Positions 50,975 through 58,936 of a stretch of DNA of 64,000 nucleotides are shown here, piece after piece. The stretch spans positions 1 through 64,000 of the forward strand of contig NZ_JACYOX010000023.1 in the NCBI RefSeq assembly GCF_015352955.1, read 5' to 3'. Position numbers and translations under genes: made by a program. Positions within the stretch are counted from its first letter, which is position 1, and each line of letters opens with the position of its first letter. This DNA is from Noviherbaspirillum soli. GTDB taxonomy: Bacteria > Pseudomonadota > Gammaproteobacteria > Burkholderiales > Burkholderiaceae_D. The notes under the pieces were generated by a model. It saw only the letters and a program-made list of their open reading frames with translations. It was not told the origin of the DNA and made no database searches.

Positions 50975-52078
50975 TCATACCACGATGCTCGGCGCCCCTT
51001 CCTCGCCTGCCGCTTGCGGCGCCGTCTTTTGCCGTTCCAGTATTACGTTGTGGATGAATCCCAGTTTCTGCCTGACTAGCGCCGACAGCGTGAAGGGATA
51101 GGCATCGGGCATGCCGACGCTGCGGTTCAGGCTGTTGAGCACGTAGGTCAGCGCAAACCAGTCGGTCATCATGTCGTTGAACGACGCGCTTTTCAGCGGC
51201 TGCTTTTCCAGCAGCAGCTGCGGCTCGTCATCGCGCCTGGGCTGCAGCGTCATGCCGCAGGCGAATGCGGTGTCCAGCGTGTCGATCATGTGCAGATAGT
51301 GCGCCCAGCTTTCGGCCCAGTCTTCCCATGGGTGGCTGCTGGCATAGCTGCTGATGTAGCGCTGGTTCCAGTCGTCCGGCGGGCCGTTCTCGTAATGCTT
51401 CTGCAGGCTTTCCCCATAGTCCGCCCGCTCGTCGCCGAACAGGTCGCGGTAGGGCTCCACCCATTGGCTGCCGGCGATCAGGCGGTCGAAGTAATAGTGG
51501 CCGCTTTCGTGCCTGAAGTGGCCGAGCAGGGTTCGGTACGGCTCATGCATCTGCTCCCTAACCTTCTCGCGAAACGCCGGGTCCGCTTCGGCGATATTGA
51601 GGGTGATCAGGCCGTTGTCGTGGCCGGTCATGACGCGTTTCATCGGCAGGTCCTGCAGGAATTCGAAGGCCAGGCCGGTCTCTGGCGACTTGTGCTTGGA
51701 TACCGGCGTGAGCTTCAGCTCCATCAGCGAATACAGCAGCCGCCGCTTGGCCGACTCCAGGCGCCGCCAGTACAGGCGGTTCTGGCCGGACAGCACCGGA
51801 ATGGAATGCGTCAGCTGGCAGGAAACGCACAGGTCTTCCGGGCTATCGGCAGGCAGCATCCAGTTGCAGACCTCTTCACGGGAATAGTTGAAGCACTGCT
51901 TGAACAGCCGGCCTGTATTGGCCGGATGCAGGCTGCGCCACAGGCCATTGCCATCAGCCTCGAAGGTGGTGATCCCGCGCTGTTCGGGCAGATAGCCCAG
52001 CATTCCGCCGCAATTTTCACAAAGGACATTCTCGAAAAACACCTGCTGCCCGCATCGGTCGCAATGAAAGGTTTTCAT
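50975..52078 (-). CDS. Zinc-binding metallopeptidase-like protein (DUF2248 type)
   Basis: A 367-residue protein: an N-terminal zinc ribbon (C6-x2-C9 and C20-x2-C23), a central region with a second Cys pair (DLCVSCQ), then a zincin-like site FRHESGHYYFDRL and AESWAHYLHMIDTLD. It probably acts as a zinc peptidase or a related hydrolase; the substrate is unknown. The start is the ATG at 52078; TTG one codon earlier is possible. Confidence 0.75.
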   Translation of the reverse strand: MKTFHCDRCGQQVFFENVLCENCGGMLGYLPEQRGITTFEADGNGLWRSLHPANTGRLFKQCFNYSREEVCNWMLPADSPEDLCVSCQLTHSIPVLSGQNRLYWRRLESAKRRLLYSLMELKLTPVSKHKSPETGLAFEFLQDLPMKRVMTGHDNGLITLNIAEADPAFREKVREQMHEPYRTLLGHFRHESGHYYFDRLIAGSQWVEPYRDLFGDERADYGESLQKHYENGPPDDWNQRYISSYASSHPWEDWAESWAHYLHMIDTLDTAFACGMTLQPRRDDEPQLLLEKQPLKSASFNDMMTDWFALTYVLNSLNRSVGMPDAYPFTLSALVRQKLGFIHNVILERQKTAPQAAGEEGAPSIVV

Positions 52079-52138
52079 CAATCTCGGCTGGTGAAAGGAT
52101 AGGAAGGAGGTCGCCTCCCGACACTGCGGCCTGCCGTT

Positions 52139-52237
52139 TCAGATCATGTCGTAGTAGATCAGCAGCCCCACTGCAAGCGTGGCGGTGAGGACGGTGAATG
52201 CCAGCAGTACTGGACGTCTCGTAAAGAAAGCAAGCAT
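52139..52237 (-). CDS. Very small membrane protein (32 residues)
   Basis: Frame MLAFFTRRPVLLAFTVLTAT followed by LAVGLLIYYDMI: a short N-terminal basic stretch, one membrane helix and a short tail. GAGG lies nine bases before the ATG. It follows the metallopeptidase gene on the opposite side of its start. The function is unknown; support is the reading frame, ribosome-binding site and membrane-helix composition only. Confidence 0.4.
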   Translation of the reverse strand: MLAFFTRRPVLLAFTVLTATLAVGLLIYYDMI

Positions 52238-52517
52238 GCTGACAGCCTCATCGACAGGGAAACAACATTGCCCGCATGGCACGGCGTGCCGGAGTTGGCT
52301 CGAAAGTAAACCAGCAGTCTAGCGAATGCTGCAGGCAGCCATCGTCAGAGAAATGCCCGACCCGACGTAGGAAAAACCCTCTATCGGCATCCGGCCGATG
52401 CGCAGGCAGCCGATGTCCTACACCCGATCGGGAATTTTTCTGACTGAATTTCAACGAAGATTGCAGTATGTTGACGCTACGGTTTGTCGCCCATCCGCCT
52501 CTGCCCGGGGAGCATCA

Positions 52518-52733
52518 ATGACCTTGACTGAACTTGAAACAGCGATTGCAGTCGCATTACCGATTTTCAAGAAGTACTCGCCCAACCCCGCCGTGGTGCT
52601 CTCCTCCGGACCGGCACCGATCAGTCTGCAGGATTTCCTGTTTTCAGCCATGTCTGAAAGCGACCGCAGCGCGCTCAAGGCAGCGGGCTGGAAGACCAAC
52701 GGTTTCATTGCCTGGTACTACCAGACGCAGTAG
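52518..52733 (+). CDS. Small protein of unknown function (71 residues)
   Basis: Starts MTLTELETAIAVALPIFKKY and ends GWKTNGFIAWYYQTQ. GGGGAG five bases before the ATG. The longer frame from 52398 has no such support. No family is recognised. The 52238-52517 stretch upstream holds nothing I can identify. Confidence 0.5.
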   Translation: MTLTELETAIAVALPIFKKYSPNPAVVLSSGPAPISLQDFLFSAMSESDRSALKAAGWKTNGFIAWYYQTQ

Positions 52734-52902
52734 GCTGGCTGCAACGCGCCAGCGCCTGAGCGCCTGCATTGCCGGCGCCACCTGGACAGCACATCCGGCG
52801 GCGCCAGGCCCCTGCGGCAGACATCGTCTTCGGTTGGCCGCGTGACGCCCTTGCGCATTCCACGGTTTCCAGTTCCGACTATGCCTTTAAAAAGGTCCGT
52901 CC

Positions 52903-53343
52903 ATGGATTTCAGTACACGCAAGGATTTACCCATTTCCTGTGGCACCCTGGTCCTCAACAGCGCCGGCGAACTGCTGCTGTGCCATGTCACCGGCCATGA
53001 TCTGTGGGATCTGCCCAAGGGCATGCAGGAACCCGGCGAGCCGGCCGTCAAAACCGCGCGGCGCGAACTGCATGAGGAAACCGGGCTGGAATTCGCCGCC
53101 GACCTGTTCCTGGAAATCGGCCTCTTCGATTTCCGGCCCGACAAGCGCCTGCACCTGTTCAAGGTGCAGGCGCCGAATCATGTGAACGGCATCGACCAGC
53201 TGGTATGCATCAGCCATTTCATTCATCCGGTCACGGGCCAGCCCACACCCGAGATGGATGGCTTCAGGTGGGCCAGGCGGAATGAAATCAGCAGCCTGTG
53301 CGGCCCCAACATGCAGCGGGTGCTGTTGTCGATTCACTGGTGA
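52903..53343 (+). CDS. Nudix hydrolase
   Basis: A 146-residue Nudix protein with an intact box (G40, E46, RELHEETGL 54-62). DLWDLPKGMQEPGE is typical of the Ap4A/nucleoside-diphosphate class, but the substrate cannot be assigned. An AAAAAGG site precedes the ATG. Confidence 0.85.
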   Translation: MDFSTRKDLPISCGTLVLNSAGELLLCHVTGHDLWDLPKGMQEPGEPAVKTARRELHEETGLEFAADLFLEIGLFDFRPDKRLHLFKVQAPNHVNGIDQLVCISHFIHPVTGQPTPEMDGFRWARRNEISSLCGPNMQRVLLSIHW

Positions 53344-53624
53344 GGCCCCCGATGCGAAAGTGCCTGCCATGCCGGGATCAACGTGATGCTGTCCAATCAT
53401 TCAGGCTACGATGGCATGTCGGACAAGCTGGCGGCCAGGGCAAGGCAAGCCGCGAGTAAGCGCAACCCTTTCGTCCTGGGAACGTCCATCGTCAAGGGCT
53501 CACCGACGGTGATGATGAATGCGCCCAGGCCACCCGAGACCGTTTCACCCGCTGAGCAGAAGCAGCAGAGCGACGCGGCAGGCCAGTTGGCGCCAACGCG
53601 GCTTGCCGCAGCACATGGAGAACC

Positions 53625-54599
53625 ATGGAAATCCAGTTTCTGGGCACCTCGTCCGGCACGCCCACACGCAGCCGCAACCTGTCTGCGCTGGCCTTGCGTG
53701 CGGAGGCCTCCAGGCAATGGTGCCTGATCGACTGCGGCGAGGCCACGCAGCATCGCATCCTGCGCACCAGCCTGTCGCTGATGACGCTGCGCGCCGTCTT
53801 CATTACCCATATCCATGGCGACCACTGCTACGGGCTGCCCGGCCTGCTGGCCAGCGCCGGCATGCTCAACCGGTCCGAAACACTGTCCGTCATCGGTCCG
53901 CCTTCGATAGGCCGCTTTATCGACTGCGTGCTGGAAACCACCGGACTGCACCTGCCCTATCCGCTGCAATTCATCAGCGTGGAGGCGCTGGTGGATACGC
54001 AGCCGCTGCCCGACCTTGCCGTGCGGGCTACCGCGCTGTCGCACCGGGTGCCGTCCTATGCGTACAGCTTTTGCGAAAAGGCAGTGGAGGGCAAGCTGGA
54101 CGTGGACAAGCTCAGGCGCGACGCGGTGCCGGCCGGCCCCGGCTGGGGCCGGATCCAGCAGGGCCGCGAGCTGACGCTGCCAGACGGCCGCACCATCCAT
54201 GCGCGCGATTACCTGCTCGCGCCGCGCAAGCCGCGCAAGATCATCGTGGGCGGCGACAATGACAGCCCCGGGCTGCTGGCCGCCGAGGCAGCGGACGCCG
54301 ACGTGCTGGTGCATGAGGCCACCTACACCCAGGCCGGCCTGGACAAGGTAGGACCCGGCCCGCAGCACAGCTCGGCCGGAGCGGTGGCGCGCTTTGCCGG
54401 CGAGGCCGGCATCCGCAATCTCGTGCTCACCCATTTCAGCCCGCGTTATCAGGAGCAGGATACGGCGCGCAATGGCGCACCCACGCTGGCCGATCTCGAA
54501 GCCGAAGCGCGCGCCGGCTATCAGGGCAGGCTGTTCCTTGCCAGCGACCTCGACCGCTATGCGCTGGACCGGCAGGGCGACCTTGCCAGGCTGCCGTAA
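53625..54599 (+). CDS. rnz: Ribonuclease Z (metallo-beta-lactamase fold)
   Basis: A 324-residue enzyme beginning MEIQFLGTSSGTPTRSRN, with the zinc motif HIHGDH (62-67), GPPSIGRFIDCVLETT and the C-terminal LVLTHFSPRY. RNase Z trims the 3' trailer of tRNA precursors lacking an encoded CCA, or acts as a more general RNase. GGAG lies before the ATG. It is convergent with the DapA-family gene. Confidence 0.9.
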   Translation: MEIQFLGTSSGTPTRSRNLSALALRAEASRQWCLIDCGEATQHRILRTSLSLMTLRAVFITHIHGDHCYGLPGLLASAGMLNRSETLSVIGPPSIGRFIDCVLETTGLHLPYPLQFISVEALVDTQPLPDLAVRATALSHRVPSYAYSFCEKAVEGKLDVDKLRRDAVPAGPGWGRIQQGRELTLPDGRTIHARDYLLAPRKPRKIIVGGDNDSPGLLAAEAADADVLVHEATYTQAGLDKVGPGPQHSSAGAVARFAGEAGIRNLVLTHFSPRYQEQDTARNGAPTLADLEAEARAGYQGRLFLASDLDRYALDRQGDLARLP

Positions 54600-54656
54600 C
54601 CGCGACGCGGCGAACGGTGAACACCAGGCCGGCTGCCGCCTTCGCGCCGGAAGAAC

Positions 54657-55550
54657 TTATTCTTCCAGCCCCAGTTCTTCCAGCACGCGGCGCAATTGCT
54701 GCCGGTCCTCTCCCGTCAGGGCCTTCAGTGGCAAGGGCAAGCTGGGGCTGGCAACCAGGCCCAGCAACTCTGCGGCGGCGGCAATCACCCGCAGGCTGCC
54801 ATGTCGCTGCAACAATGACCATAAGGGCTGCAGGCGTTCGGACAGGCGTGTCGCTTCGTCGGCATTGCCGGCTTGCGCGGCGCGCGTGATGGCCAGCAGC
54901 GGCCCGGCAAGCAGGCCGCCAATGGCCGAGTACCAGGCATCGCATCCGGCATTGAGCCCGGTGGCGCCATGTGCATCGCCGCTGACGCCTATCGTCACAT
55001 GAGATGGAATCAGCGCGCGCAGGCGCTGCACGCGTTCCCTTGCCGCCACGGCATCCACCGGCACGCCGGGAATCTTGATCGAGCCGACCCGGGGCAATTG
55101 CGCGATGCGTGCGTGCAAGGCATCGCTGAAGCTGAAGTGGGTCGTACCGGGGTTGTCGTACACGCACAGGGGCACGGAAAGGGAGCGCGTCACTGCCTCA
55201 TACAGACCGAAGACTTCATCATCGGTCAGCTTCTGGTAGGACACTGGCGCCAGCAGCACGGCATCCGCCCCAGCCTTCTGCGCATGCTCGGCCAGCGCCA
55301 GCACATCCCGGGTGCGCAGCGCGCCGATGCCGATCATCATCGGCACATCGGATGCCTGGTCGAGCGCCAGCTCCGCAAGCCGCTTGCGCTCGGCCATGCC
55401 GAGATAGGCATAGTTGCCGGTCGAGCCGAGCACGCAGATCGAATCGACCCGGGCCATCACCAGGCGCTTGAGCAGCCGCGCAAAGGCAGCCTCATCAACA
55501 GCGTCTTCATTCATCGGCGTCAGGGGAAAGGCGCTCAGGCCATGGAGCAT
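54657..55550 (-). CDS. DapA-family aldolase/synthase
   Basis: A 297-residue class I aldolase-fold protein. Schiff-base Lys159 (GSIKIPGVP) and Tyr131 (LCVYDNPG) are present. The GTTGE motif of true dihydrodipicolinate synthase is GSTGN (42-46), lacking Glu, so its substrate is probably another 2-keto acid. It stands alone between rnz and the OmpW remnant. Confidence 0.85.
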   Translation of the reverse strand: MLHGLSAFPLTPMNEDAVDEAAFARLLKRLVMARVDSICVLGSTGNYAYLGMAERKRLAELALDQASDVPMMIGIGALRTRDVLALAEHAQKAGADAVLLAPVSYQKLTDDEVFGLYEAVTRSLSVPLCVYDNPGTTHFSFSDALHARIAQLPRVGSIKIPGVPVDAVAARERVQRLRALIPSHVTIGVSGDAHGATGLNAGCDAWYSAIGGLLAGPLLAITRAAQAGNADEATRLSERLQPLWSLLQRHGSLRVIAAAAELLGLVASPSLPLPLKALTGEDRQQLRRVLEELGLEE

Positions 55551-55616
55551 GCTGGATCCTCCTTGTGGATCGGGTTGGATGCGGTCGGGCAGGTCTGCGC
55601 ATCATGACATTCATCC

Positions 55617-55910
55617 GTGATGATGCACAAGCTGGCATTGTTGCCGCCTTCGCTGCCTGCCTCGGTGCCGGCATCAACTAACCCCCGCATTTCCGGCGAC
55701 AGGCTGGATAGCGACATTTCGCTGGAGAAGAACAGCTGGAGCCTGGCGCTGCAGGCCGGATTCGACGTCAGGCTCAACCGCAACCGCTCCATCAACACGA
55801 AGGTAAAAAAGGTGCAGCTACGCGGCGACGTCTCGATGGCTGGCGGGCAGACTAGCGGTGTGAAGCGCGATCCGGTACTGTTCGGAGCAGCCGTGGGCTA
55901 TCGCTTCTGA
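55617..55910 (+). pseudogene. OmpW-family C-terminal remnant
   Basis: The last ~58 codons (SWSLALQAGFDV, NTKVKKVQLRGDVSMAG, PVLFGAAVGYRF) match the C-terminal strands of OmpW outer-membrane proteins, including the terminal Phe. The first part of the frame (MMMHKLALLPPSLPASVPAS) is unrelated, and no signal peptide or upstream OmpW sequence is present. It is probably the end of a deleted ompW gene. Confidence 0.65.
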
Positions 55911-55931
55911 CGAAACGCGTTGCCGCGGTGG

Positions 55932-55962
55932 ATCGGGATGCGCGCATCAGGCGCATCCCGAT
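55932..55962. terminator. Perfect 12-bp hairpin between convergent genes
   Basis: ATCGGGATGCGC, a 7-nt loop, then GCGCATCCCGAT. It lies between the OmpW remnant and the convergent enoyl-CoA hydratase gene (41 bp past the latter's stop). There is no T-run on either strand. Confidence 0.5.
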
Positions 55963-56003
55963 GCCTGGCCATGCAGTCATGGCAGGCGATGCGGGCCATG
56001 ACC

Positions 56004-56768
56004 TCATGAAAAGCGGCTGAAGTCCGGCTTGCGCTTTTCAAAGAAGGCGGTGAATGCTTCCTTCGCTTCCGGCGCGGTCAGCATGCGGCGGAAATGCTCG
56101 CCTTCCTGCGCCATCTGGGCATCGATGTCCGCAGCAGCGCCCTGCTTCATCAGCAGCTTGGTGGTGCGCACCGAAGAGCCCGGCAAGGCCGCCAGCTTGG
56201 CTGCCTGGGCCTGCACGAAAGCTTCCAGTTCACTGGCCGGCAGCACCCGGTTCACCAGCCCCATCTGCTGTGCCTCGTCGGCCAGGAAAGCCTCGCCCAG
56301 CATCAGCTTCTCGGCTGCCCGCTGATAGCCGGCGACGCGCTGCAGCAGCAGGCTGGAAGCGAATTCGGGGCACAGGCCAAGCTGGCTGAATGGCATCGAG
56401 AATTTTGCATTGTCGGACGCATACACCAGGTCGCAATGCAGCAGCATCGTCGTGCCGATGCCCACCGCCGCGCCGCTGACCGCGGCCACCACAGGCTTGC
56501 TCGCACCCTTCAATGCCGCCATGAAGCGAAACACCGAACTGTTTTCGCCCTGTGGCGGCTGCTTCAGAAAGTCTTCCAGGTCATTGCCGGCGGTGAAGAT
56601 GCCCGGATGCCCCGCAAACACGACAACCCGCACCGCGTTGTCAGCCTCGGCCGCAGCCAGCGCCTCAGCCATCGCCTGGTACATCGCGCCGGTAATGGCA
56701 TTCTTCTTTTCCGGGCGGTTGAAGCGGATGGTGCAGATGCCGTTAGCCTGTTCGATGCTGATATCCAT
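56004..56768 (-). CDS. Enoyl-CoA hydratase/isomerase family protein
   Basis: A 254-residue crotonase-fold protein: FAGHPGIFTAGNDLEDF (oxyanion hole) and AAVSGAAVGIGTTMLLHCDLVY. The catalytic region FSQLGLCPEFASSLLLQRVAG keeps one Glu and resembles delta3-delta2-enoyl-CoA isomerases (PaaG/ECI type) more than classical hydratases. AGGAGA precedes the ATG at 56768. It is separated from the fad genes by the foldback repeat. Confidence 0.85.
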   Translation of the reverse strand: MDISIEQANGICTIRFNRPEKKNAITGAMYQAMAEALAAAEADNAVRVVVFAGHPGIFTAGNDLEDFLKQPPQGENSSVFRFMAALKGASKPVVAAVSGAAVGIGTTMLLHCDLVYASDNAKFSMPFSQLGLCPEFASSLLLQRVAGYQRAAEKLMLGEAFLADEAQQMGLVNRVLPASELEAFVQAQAAKLAALPGSSVRTTKLLMKQGAAADIDAQMAQEGEHFRRMLTAPEAKEAFTAFFEKRKPDFSRFS

Positions 56769-56856
56769 GTCGTCTCCTGATTGTGGATGAAGTAAGTGAT
56801 GAAGCAAAAGGTTCTTTACTGACGATTGTGCCGCAATGCCTTTCGTAAGGGGCCGG

Positions 56857-57590
56857 CGCAGTTGCAGTTGACGTACGCGCAGCGACAGTTGCCGTTGCTT
56901 TTGAAGTGGCCGTTGCCGTTGCAGTTGCCGTTGCCGTTGCCGTTGCCGTTCAGTCCCGTTGAGCGCGCCGTGTCAGCGGTGCCCGGAGCGGATCAGGTGC
57001 GGCGTCTGTCTGAGCGAAACGCAGTGTAGCGAGTTTAGCCGCGCCCCGCTCCGGGCACCGCTGACACGGGAACCCCGCGCAGCGGGGCGCGATCACCGGG
57101 TCGCCTTTTTTTGGTTACTTTTTTTGGCGAAGCAAAAAAAGTGACCCGGCCGCCGGGACGGACTCCCGGCTTGTCTCCACGGCAGTGCAGCCGTCTTGCG
57201 TCACCCGGCAACGCACGGGCAGCACTGTCGTAGTTGACGTTCAACGTGTTTTGAACAAAACCTTTAACTTCAAACGTCAAAAGCAACTGCTGCTTCGCAG
57301 TGACGTCTTTACGGCTGGTGACCCAACATCACTGCACTGTCGTCATGACCAAGCCGGGTATTCGCCCCGGCAGGCGACCCGGTGATCGCGCCCCGCTGCC
57401 GCGGGGTTCCCGTGCCGTCGACGCCTGAAGCGGGGCGCGGCTAAACTCGCTACGCTACGCTGCGCTCAGACAGACGCCGCACCTTTTCCGCTTCAGGCAT
57501 CGCCGTCGCGGCGCGCCCAACGGGGTTTAACGGCAACCGCAACGTCAAAAGCAACTGCAACTGTCGCTACGCGCACTTCAAGTACAAATG
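56857..57590. repeat. Complete foldback repeat (~730-bp near-palindrome)
   Basis: The stretch 56857-57590 reads much the same on both strands: outer arms (GTTGCAGTTGACGT... against ...GCAACTGCAACTGTCG), then hairpins at 56968-57069 and 57423-57498, then inner arms with gcgaagcaaaaaaagt, around a centre at about 57170-57340. A truncated copy occurs at 125-660. Frames within it are short and compositionally repetitive, so it is taken as non-coding. The 56769-57729 gap between the hydratase and thiolase genes consists of this repeat plus two REP-like units. Confidence 0.8.
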
Positions 57591-57606
57591 CAACTTAGCC
57601 GCTTCT

Positions 57607-57637
57607 GTAGGGTGCAATACCCGAAGGGCATTGCACC
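57607..57637. repeat. REP-like palindrome (GGTGCAAT type)
   Basis: GTAGGGTGCAATACCC then GAAGGGCATTGCACC. Identical to the unit at 15128-15158. It is one half of an inverted pair with 57690-57722, next to the foldback repeat. Confidence 0.7.
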
Positions 57638-57689
57638 GCGGAGTGCAAACCGGGAGGCGACAGTAGACTGCTTTCCCGGATTGACCAAT

Positions 57690-57722
57690 GGTGCAATGCC
57701 CCTTCGGGGTATTGCACCCTAC
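57690..57722. repeat. REP-like palindrome, inverted partner
   Basis: GGTGCAATGCCCC then TTCGGGGTATTGCACC and CTAC; it lies 8 bp beyond the thiolase stop and could act as a transcript end for the fad operon. Confidence 0.7.
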
Positions 57723-57729
57723 TGCGCCA

Positions 57730-58926
57730 TTACATCCGCTCGAAGATGCCGGCCGCCCCCATCCCGGTTCCAACGCACATCGTCACCATCCCGTACTTCA
57801 AATTCTTCCGCCGCAGCGCATGCACCACCGTAGCAGACCGGATCGCACCGGTCGCCCCGAGCGGATGGCCAAGCGCGATCGCGCCGCCCATCGGGTTGAC
57901 TTTGGACGGGTCCAGCCCCAGGTCCTGGATCACCGCCAGCGCCTGCGCGGCAAAGGCTTCGTTCAGCTCGAACCAGTCGATCTGGTCCTGCGTGATGTTG
58001 GCCGCGCGCAGCGCCGCGGGAATCGCTTCCTTCGGACCGATGCCCATGATCTCGGGCGGCACGCCGCGCACGGCGAACGAGGCGAAACGCGCCAGCGGCG
58101 TCAGGTTGAACTGCTTCAGGATCCTCTCGCTGACCAGGATCAGCGCACCGGCGCCGTCGGAGGTCTGCGAGCTGTTGCCGGCCGTGACCGTGCCCTTGGC
58201 AGCGAATACCGGGCGCAACCTCGCCAGCGCTTCCAGGCTGGTGTCGGCGCGCGCGCCTTCATCCACGCTCACGGTGCGCGTCTTCACATCGATTTCGCCG
58301 CTGGCCAGATTCGGGAATTTCTCGATGATGTCCACTGCGGTGGTCTCATCGGCAAACTCGCCGGCCTGCTGGGCGCGAATTGCCTTGAGATGCGACTCCA
58401 GCGCAAACTGGTCCTGCGCCTCGCGCGACACCTTCCATTGCTTGGCGACGTTCTCCGCGGTCAGGCCCATGCCGTAGGCCATGCCGACATTCTCGTCCTT
58501 GAAGATGCCCATGTTCATCGATGGATGATGTCCCATCATAGGCACCATGGACATCGACTCGACGCCAGCCGCGATCATCACATCGGCCTGGCCGACACGG
58601 ATGCGGTCGGCCGCCATCGCCACCGCGGTGATGCCGGAGGCGCAATAACGGTTGACGGTCACGCCGCCCACGGTCTTGGGCAGGCCGGCCAGCAGTACCG
58701 CCATGCGGGCCAGGTTCAGGCCCTGCTCGGCTTCGGGGAACGAGCAGCCGACGATGGCATCCTCGATCAGCGCCGGGTCGAGCCCGGGCACCTGGGCCAC
58801 GGCCGATTGCATCGCACGCACCAGCAGGTCGTCCGGGCGGGTATGGCGGAACATGCCGCGCGGCGCCTTGCCGATCGGCGTGCGGGTGGCGGCGACGATG
58901 TAGGCGTCTTGTATTTGTTGGCTCAT
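57730..58926 (-). CDS. fadA: Acetyl-CoA acyltransferase (3-ketoacyl-CoA thiolase)
   Basis: A 398-residue thiolase performing the last step of beta-oxidation. Nucleophile Cys95 (NRYCASGIT), the His motif GGAIALGHPLGATGA and the second Cys in MCVGTGMGAAGIFE are intact. It lies 10 bp downstream of the multifunctional fadB-like gene, so the two products probably form one complex. The gene symbol is assigned by function. Confidence 0.93.
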   Translation of the reverse strand: MSQQIQDAYIVAATRTPIGKAPRGMFRHTRPDDLLVRAMQSAVAQVPGLDPALIEDAIVGCSFPEAEQGLNLARMAVLLAGLPKTVGGVTVNRYCASGITAVAMAADRIRVGQADVMIAAGVESMSMVPMMGHHPSMNMGIFKDENVGMAYGMGLTAENVAKQWKVSREAQDQFALESHLKAIRAQQAGEFADETTAVDIIEKFPNLASGEIDVKTRTVSVDEGARADTSLEALARLRPVFAAKGTVTAGNSSQTSDGAGALILVSERILKQFNLTPLARFASFAVRGVPPEIMGIGPKEAIPAALRAANITQDQIDWFELNEAFAAQALAVIQDLGLDPSKVNPMGGAIALGHPLGATGAIRSATVVHALRRKNLKYGMVTMCVGTGMGAAGIFERM

Positions 58927-58936
58927 TTCTATTCTC

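Noticed and set aside
53383-53727. Frame of 114 codons containing GSPTVMMN, vaguely PAAR-like
   Set aside because: No ribosome-binding site, overlaps the start of rnz by about 100 bp, and lacks the rest of a PAAR domain.
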